Source: Opisthorchis felineus (taxonomy: Eukaryota; Platyhelminthes; Trematoda; Opisthorchiida; Opisthorchiidae). From it: a stretch of 64,000 nt of DNA. Position 1 is the stretch's first letter, and each line of letters opens with the position of its first letter. The notes below the pieces were generated by a model. It saw only the letters and a list, made by a program, of their open reading frames with translations, searched no databases and was not told where the DNA came from. Location of the stretch: the NCBI GenBank assembly GCA_004794785.1, contig SJOL01008347.1:1485713-1549712 (forward strand), in the 5' to 3' direction. The position numbers and the translations under genes were made by a program. Positions 58,000 through 64,000 of the stretch are shown here, piece by piece.

Positions 58000-59250
58000 C
58001 AGAAACCGGAGTAGGCTAGTGCAATCATGGCACGGCACTGCTATATCCAGTCTGGTGGTACATCTGCAACTATTCTCTCCATACTCTAGAATTTCCTCCC
58101 CCGCCGTCTCAGAACCCTAGCTGTAAATACACTCAAAATGCTTATCTGGACACAAGCGCATCTAGGACGAGTTCCTTCTGGTTCACTCAAACCCATCCTC
58201 AGATTTAACCATCTCAAGGCACATTCACCTTGTCTCCTCCACAAATTCAATGATTTTTTACAGTTCGCGTTCCATTTCATGCTTTAGCATACCTCAAATT
58301 TCCAAAGAACTTTAAAGCCTGACTCAGCTCCAACAGTGGCACTTGTGAGTCGACACAGTTTCACCGTACACCTTGATTCTGGGATTCAAGCTACCGTTTA
58401 TCTGTGCTGCGAATTCATTCAGTTCATCATCCCCACCTACGCTTTTTGTGACCCTTGCCATTAACTAAGCTTTTCCAAGCCATGCAGCCTCGGCAATTGT
58501 TTTCAGTTGTAATTCAGATTGGCCCGCCGGGGCACTCAACTACAGATGCTTCTCCAGGTTCCTCGTTCCGGTTTGTTATTTTCCGCGATTTGCAGTTTTC
58601 AATCATGTGGCGGGCAGAACCCTTTAGTCTCGTCTATCCCCGTTGTGTTGCTATTCGCCATTTTTGAATTGTAACGGCCTGATTTTCCTTCAACTTATGT
58701 TTCCTTCAAGTTTTGATGTCTAATGACCGGGCTTCTCTGTCCCAAATGACCATTGCGTTTTTTACCATAACACTTTAAGCACGACTCTATCTGCATCGGA
58801 TAATGCCCACTATATCTGAGGCTGCCCCGCTTTTGCGCATTCCTGGGCACCAGAACTGGCATGAGTCGAGCCCTTATTTTGACTGCACCCTTATGACCAG
58901 GCCTGACGGTATGCTTTGCGCCATGCCGCTCAGTATTGTCCAATGGAATTGATTTCCCGAAAGCCGGGGTCGCCACTTTGTAGTGTAGAATGCCTATGTA
59001 TAATGAGTTATTATGCAAGTTATCTACATTGTTGATTTGTTTAAGTGAGCGAATCTTCAAGGTCATTACACACCACCGACTGTGAATATGTTGCCTAATG
59101 TGTTAATAAATCGTGAATTGCGGGAAAAGGGGACTCGCCTACAATGGACGGTACTTTCACACAGTCTTACAGCTGAAATAATTCGCTAAAAATTCTAGAA
59201 TCTACATGGCCCTTGTGAATTCACAATATGCTGAGGTGCCGTTCCTGTAA
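58000..59250 (-). mobile_element. possible LTR retroelement start: LTR end plus primer-binding site
   Basis: On the minus strand, a stretch ending in CTACACTACA (58979) is followed after AAG by TGGCGACCCCGGC (58975-58963). TGGCGACCCC has the form of a tRNA-Trp-type primer-binding site known from trematode gypsy elements of the CsRn1 type. The following 300 codons, in broken frames, are basic and hydrophilic (for example VPRNAQKRGSLRYSG), as in a gag, but I recognise no capsid, zinc knuckle or pol motif. The left LTR boundary, near 59.1-59.3 kb, cannot be placed. Confidence 0.35.
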
Positions 59251-59379
59251 ATAATTTTTCCCCATTAGTACCGTTAGTGCGGAAGCCGCGTTCATTATTG
59301 CCGGAAAAATCGTGCAGCTTTGTTGTTAAACAGCAGAGTGCTCCAATATAGCTTGCGAGATATGCCAGGAAGACCATGA

Positions 59380-59605
59380 CGCTGATCTACTAGCCAAATA
59401 GTACCTACGTCGATCATAGCGGACAACTGAAAGAACCTAGCTGACGCACACGACTAACATGCGGCTAGGGGTCCGCGATGCCTAACCAACTAGCTACATG
59501 GAACCTACGTCGATCATAGCAGACGTCTGAACGAACCTAACGGACGCACACGATTAACATGCGGCTAGGGGTCTACGATGCCTGACCAGCTGGCCGAAGC
59601 GCACC
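59380..59605. repeat. 100-bp tandem repeat, about 2.2 units
   Basis: The block CCTACGTCGATCATAGC at 59404 recurs at 59504, and ACATGCGGCTAGGGGTC at 59457 recurs at 59557, a period of exactly 100 bp. The two full units differ at roughly one base in ten. A third unit starts (CTGACCAGCTGGCC) and fades. The unit is richer in G and C than its flanks, and each unit contains ACGCACACGAYTAACATGCG. Confidence 0.85.
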
Positions 59606-60699
59606 CGTCCATCTCCGCCGGGGAAAAGGTCCAAATTAGACGGCATAAATAGTTGAGTCGCACTGGTCGTTTAGAAGAGTACATATGTCCTGCCGGGAAC
59701 CGCATGACCTTCTTCATGCAGAATGTTAATTGGGCTACTGAAGTCCTGAATAAGAGAAGGATATAAGTTATGTTATCAAAATATCACCATGAGGCAGGCG
59801 GCTGAAAAACTGGGAGAAATATTTACCCTAAAATATGAGCACTCCAGTGGCTATAATGTCGTAGAGGCTTGCTTGCACAACGCCATCTTCGGCGGCTATT
59901 TCGCATGCCAACTTACTGTATCCCTCAGGAGACACAAGACTCACATGAGATGCATAAAGTCTCATTAACAGATGAACTGGTTGGAGCTGACGGGTCACAC
60001 AAAATCTTTTTCATCTCTCTTATCTAGCTGGCTCTCTACGGCGTTAGTCGTATAGTCAATCATTTACTCACAGCTGTCAATTAGTTCCTCTTTGAACCCG
60101 AAAATACGGGGACACACAGACTTCCGGGACACACTGAGCTGGGATTCTGTGCTTCGTTCCAGGTCAACATCATGAAGCGCACTCTTTGCGGACTGGTTAG
60201 GAAGCACACCTTAGCGTTTTCTGGATGGACCGGGGGCTAAGAAGCAAAGGAAAATTTTGCTTCTGTGGACTGACCTTTTGGACAAGCCTGAAGAGCATCA
60301 CTCACGGCGGGCAAGGGTCACCATCACAACAGTCGACGTGATATCATACGCGATCCGTTGCAAACCAGCTATCACTGGTAGTGGTTGGCCGGTCACTGAG
60401 CACACAAAAGCCCAAGTCTGCGTCCCAAGGCCGCCATCTGGATTGAGGTGCAGTATCCTCGAACACCGACGTCAAGCCATCGGTTGCGGACTTTGGGCCC
60501 TGACGCAGCAGGATTGGCCCCTGAACAATCAGTTGCCTAATGGTGGCTGTGGCCGTTCTGGGTTCCAGCCACTGCAGCTTATCCACCACTCGGTTCTCCT
60601 GTTCACGTAGACTGTCCAAAGCTGTCGGCGGTGGTTCGGGAACAAGTGTAAGGGGTACATCTTTTTCCGGCAGGTTGTAACCCGACAGCCGCCGTTGGT
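59606..60699. other. flank or C-terminal tail of the MULE remnant
   Basis: The minus-strand frame at 60344-60619 continues from the transposase remnant and is rich in Arg, Thr and Asp. It may be its C-terminal tail. No separate gene is recognised, and I found no terminal inverted repeat by eye. Confidence 0.3.
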
Positions 60700-61950
60700 G
60701 GATTGGGAAGCAAGCTAGGAAAAAATCTATGAAGAATAGTCCTTACTGTTTGGAACCGAGTGATCTCTAAGTACAGAGAACAAGTGGATGCAGGGGAGCC
60801 ACATCGCCTGGTAGAATGGGCATGTGCATTCTCCAGCACAGGTGTCATTCCTCTAGGAGCACCTGGGGGGTTGCACCACGAACTATAAGTTAGTTAACAC
60901 AGGTTGACATCACCTTGTTTGTTCCATCACCGTGACAGTGCAGCCTTGGCGGTCGCGGCCCCAAGTGCCTCAAAAGGAGAGAACATGCATACGTAGTCAT
61001 TCGACAGGCCACGTTCAGAACGTAGCCGTCACCCTCCAGGATTTGCTGTTTGTCACCATGATACGACACATGCCTCAAATTCCCGTGTGAGCTACTCAGC
61101 GTGCCGGGATACCTTCTGTGTGGCGCGCTCCAATGTGCCGGAATGGTGCACAAAGTCTGTAAGGCGACCAGTGGCATTCTTCCTAGACGGCTGTTGGTCA
61201 CACTACTAAAGTGAACCATTCCGGATTGTGCGTGTACAGCCCATTTTCGGGTGATGTACAACCAGTGGGCCGTGAGATAAGAGGCGAACTGCGGGTCCGT
61301 ACGGTGCAGTATTTTCAGATCTTGCCGGAATCTGTGTTCATAGCAAAATTAACAAAAAACTTGCTGTATGGCATTGTCCAAGCCGGTTATTCGGTGGAAT
61401 ATATGGCGGCTGTTCGTTGAGTGTGTCTGTGACCAAAAGTACATAGACGATTTATGATATATACGTGCTTGCTGATAGCTCTTCCGGTATGAAAGTAGCA
61501 CAGCATTACTTCGCAGCCGAACACGGCCCTTGCAACCCGCAGGTATGCCGCCAACTTGTCCATGCCGAACGTCTGCTCGACACTACTCCCCCATCACTTA
61601 CCTGAATAAGCCGAACGGTTTACGCAGGGCAAAAACTGTTCGCTTTCCACAAAGGCATAACTAACCGAGCGCCCAGATAGTAGGTGCTTTAAAAAAACTT
61701 ACGTATAACGGTTTGTCGCGTGCGTTCCGTCGACATTTACTACATATGGAATGCGTCGAAACAACGCCATCTGTTGCCATCTGGAGAAGCTTATGTGGCT
61801 ACAGTGACCTTCCCCTGACTGTGGCACAAGCATATGCCCGTTTCCTGAAGAAGGTACTCCCCCCACCCCTCCAGTATCATGGGTGCATCGCCCATTGCCG
61901 GTGGTCCTGAACTTAGACTTTAAATTCAGGAAATTAAAAAAGTGCACTGC
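60700..61950 (-). pseudogene. MULE-type transposase with SWIM zinc finger, decayed
   Basis: Read from the right: LFRRIPYVVNVDGTHATNRY (61770-61705) holds the first catalytic Asp region. SYAFVESEQFLPC comes next in another frame, then FGMDKLAAYLRVARAVFG (about 61573-61520) with the second Asp and LCYFHTGRAISKH. HRFRQDLKIL, WLYITRKWAVHAQSG and VHFSSVTNSRLGR follow; relatives have Glu near RLE, here Gly. The helix block HHSGTLERATQKVSRHAE comes after that. At 60835-60785 lies a SWIM-type finger with CTCPFY and CIHLF (CxC..CxH). The same protein is spread over at least three frames with stops, so it is dead. The family call rests on the DDE/MULE core plus SWIM finger combination. Confidence 0.75.
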
Positions 61951-62248
61951 TGTCTTCCGTTTCTTGCTGCTCGTGTTGGACCCGCCTCGGTTAAGTTATT
62001 TATCTGGCAAAGCCATAAACTACAGATGAGAAAAAACAGGCCTTTCGTCTGTAAAAAAACTATATACCAGGGATAACCTGAAGATACTCTGCGATTCCCA
62101 TGGCCTACATCGACATGCACAGCTGTAGCTGCCTTCGTCAGAATCGAGGCTACACCACACCAAAACCCACCTCGTCAACCAAACAAGAAAACCTACCAGC
62201 TGCTCCCAGGAGTGGAGACATACAATATTCATATACATATATATACAT

Positions 62249-62489
62249 TGTCATATCTGCCGCTGCTCCCGCTCCAGTGCCTAGTGCCGGAAAAAGACTC
62301 ACAGAAGGGAACACAACAGCTTTATTCCGAACAAGCGAGTGTGAGTGCAAGTGCGAGAAGTAACACGGCTTCAAGCTATTTATTGGAGGGACACTGTCTG
62401 AACTTGGGCCAATGCTGACGCACGCTGTCTGGCCTTGGTACGAGGTTGTGACGCGCTGAGTATTGAGTGGTTGTTGTCTGACGTTAACA
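62249..62489 (-). repeat. gypsy-type LTR (3' LTR of the right-edge element)
   Basis: On the minus strand it would start TGTTAACGTCAG at 62489 and end GATATGACA at 62249, about 241 bp, with TG..CA ends. It contains AATAAATAG and AATAAAGCTG polyadenylation-like signals. The pol reading frame ends in its first bases. The fragment at 3.19-3.28 kb matches the distal part of this LTR. Exact ends are my reading and lack a second full LTR for confirmation. Confidence 0.6.
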
Positions 62490-64000
62490 CCTGGTGGAGC
62501 TGAGGGTTTCAGTAGATTTCGGGCATTCAGTGGTTGCTTTCAGGAATCTGGCCTTCCTGATACTTCCCCCTTTTGGTCGTTCATCGTAAGATTGTCGACG
62601 CGGATCAAGTTGTAAGAGTTCCACCAGTTTTCTAGCGCGAATTTTACGACGTCTTGGTTGCAGCAATGGATCTGTCTTTGGTGGTAAATGCGGAGCAGTG
62701 GCCATTGGTGCTTGTCTTGGGAGGTCAAAGGTTTCAAGTAGCAGGTTGAGGTCTAGGTGGTGTTCGTCCGCCTTTGCGATCGGGCACTCAGTTGGCCGTA
62801 ATTGATTGACATGTTGTTTCCATACCAATGATCCCACCTGGACGCTGTAAATCATCTGACCGATTCCCTTGAGGACGACTCCAACAGTCCATCTTCGGTG
62901 CCCGGGGCGATAGTCCTTGACAAGCACACGTTTTCCAGGCCGGAATGTTGGCTTCCCTCCTGTCGGTGTTGATGAACATAAGTTTTAGATCGGCAGTGTT
63001 GAAAGATGCAGGCGACCGATCCAGTCTATGCCCAGGAGGTTAGGCTCACAAGCAGCAAGATAGAAAATAGCACAATCACGGTGGCCTGCTATCTCCATCT
63101 CACATTCGAATTCACCAAGTAGATGAAGCTTACCACCTGAAGCATTTCTGGCAGTGTTCATTGTTTGTCTGAGTTTCGGTGATCCGATCTTTCTCCAGGT
63201 GCGTCGGGAAACAATCGTAATATCGGAAGCCGTATCGAGCTGTAATCGAATCGTTCTTCCGTTTGCTCTGATTGTAACGTAATTCCAATGAGCATTAAGC
63301 TGGTTATCAAACGTTGCAAGTATTGCGTTAAAATGGGGGTTCTGACTGGCTCCGTTTGCTTCGTGAACTCCGGGTTTGGCCGCGTCTTTGGCCAGCTTTC
63401 TTCGTCCGGCACTGGCTTTCCTTATGCCCATGTCGATTGCACACTGAACATTTGTGCTTTTTATACGGACACAATCGCACAAAATGCCATTCGCCGCATT
63501 TTCAGCATGCTGAAGGGGGTTTCGCTTCGTTCGAATTTGCCACCACGGGAGGTTGCCTCGATGTCGTCTTGGCAATGTTGAAAGCGGTGTTGGATAAGGT
63601 TTTCTCCAACATGGCCGTGTCGTGTTTAAGATTCAAAAGGCGCTGGAACTCATGGAAAATTGACTGCAGCGTTATCTCGGGAGTTTGTTCAATCTTGTTC
63701 AATAGTCTCGCTCTGATATCACTGTCTGAATGCGACTGAAGACCACATATGAAAATAAGACACTTGGACTGGTCTTCGCTCATGGTAGATAAATTGAATT
63801 GTTCGCATTCAAGTTTGACTCTACCGGCATAAGTGACATAGTCTTCGGAGTCCTTTTCCGCGAGCTCCATACATTGGTCGCGGATATTAAACAAAGACGA
63901 ACGCTCACCGAAAATTATTGAGAGTTGCTGAACGGTTTTATCAAAACCGAGATCTCGCGTGTTCTTTGGCAGAATGAAGTTGGAATACCATGTGCGTTCC
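62484..64000 (-). mobile_element. Ty3/gypsy element with RT, RNase H and most of integrase deleted
   Basis: Gag enters from the window edge (63894-63502: NIRDQCMELAEKDSEDYVTY, CLIFICGLQSHSDSDIRARL) and ends in two zinc knuckles at about 63513-63408. The first reads C[stop]KCGEWHFVRLC, with TGA at 63504-63502 where Trp is expected; the second is the perfect CSVCNRHGHKESQC. In a shifted frame the protease follows (63575-62985) with LQLDTASDITIV and LLGIDWIGRL. It stops, and within about 30 bp the integrase C-terminal GPY/F-like domain begins (VLVKDYRPGHRRWTVGVVL, SLVWKQHVNQLRP; 62927-62484), running into the LTR. A normal element would have some 2.5-3 kb of RT, RNase H and integrase core between these points. 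Non-autonomous. Confidence 0.88.

Noticed and set aside
62100..62418. Several overlapping frames on both strands with Ser/Ala/Pro-rich proteins
   Set aside because: They lie across the gypsy LTR and its flank and have no motif; they are chance frames in repeat DNA.

Overview
The window is eukaryotic and looks like a piece of a flatworm genome, most likely a digenean trematode. Coding DNA is sparse, introns are kilobases long with clean GT..AG ends, and the filler is dominated by decayed RTE-like and CR1-like LINEs, a tRNA-derived SINE family, a Penelope-like element, Ty3/gypsy LTR elements and a MULE-type transposase with a SWIM finger. Nothing looks bacterial, and there is no operon or CRISPR array. 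The taxonomic call is inference from element types and gene structure; no search was run.

The main result is one host gene on the minus strand that occupies about three quarters of the window. Eight coding exons between 54010 (start codon) and 7150 (stop codon) join in consistent splice phase into a predicted 417-residue zinc transporter of the ZnT1/SLC30A1 group. Exon 1 (TM1-TM4) is 450 bp. Six internal exons of 44 to 163 bp carry the loop, TM5, TM6 and the cytosolic domain, and a last exon carries a cysteine-rich tail. The seven introns run from about 1.9 to 12.9 kb, and almost every repeat between 7.3 and 53.6 kb lies inside them.

Layout: 0-6.2 kb, 3' flank of the gene, with a wrecked RTE-like LINE broken by an LTR fragment. 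7.15-9.3 kb, exons 8 and 7 with a LINE 3' end between them. 9.3-22.2 kb, intron 6, with two SINEs and little else. 22.2-28.3 kb, exons 6, 5 and 4 with a SINE and the best-preserved RTE-like LINE. 28.3-43.6 kb, exons 3 and 2 with more LINE and SINE pieces and a three-unit tandem repeat. 43.6-53.6 kb, intron 1, with a Penelope-like element, two SINEs and a pile of alternately oriented LINE fragments. 53.6-54.0 kb, exon 1. 54.4-56.3 kb, a CR1-like LINE just upstream of the start codon. 56.4-64 kb, no host gene found: an LTR-type primer site, a 100-bp tandem repeat, a decayed MULE/SWIM transposase, and an internally deleted gypsy element that runs off the window end.

The mobile elements all appear dead or non-autonomous. 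The observations most worth checking are the ZnT gene model, the hammerhead-like motif next to the Penelope element, the gypsy deletion derivative, the MULE/SWIM transposase, and the LINE copy whose two stop codons are C-to-T changes relative to a sister copy in the same window.
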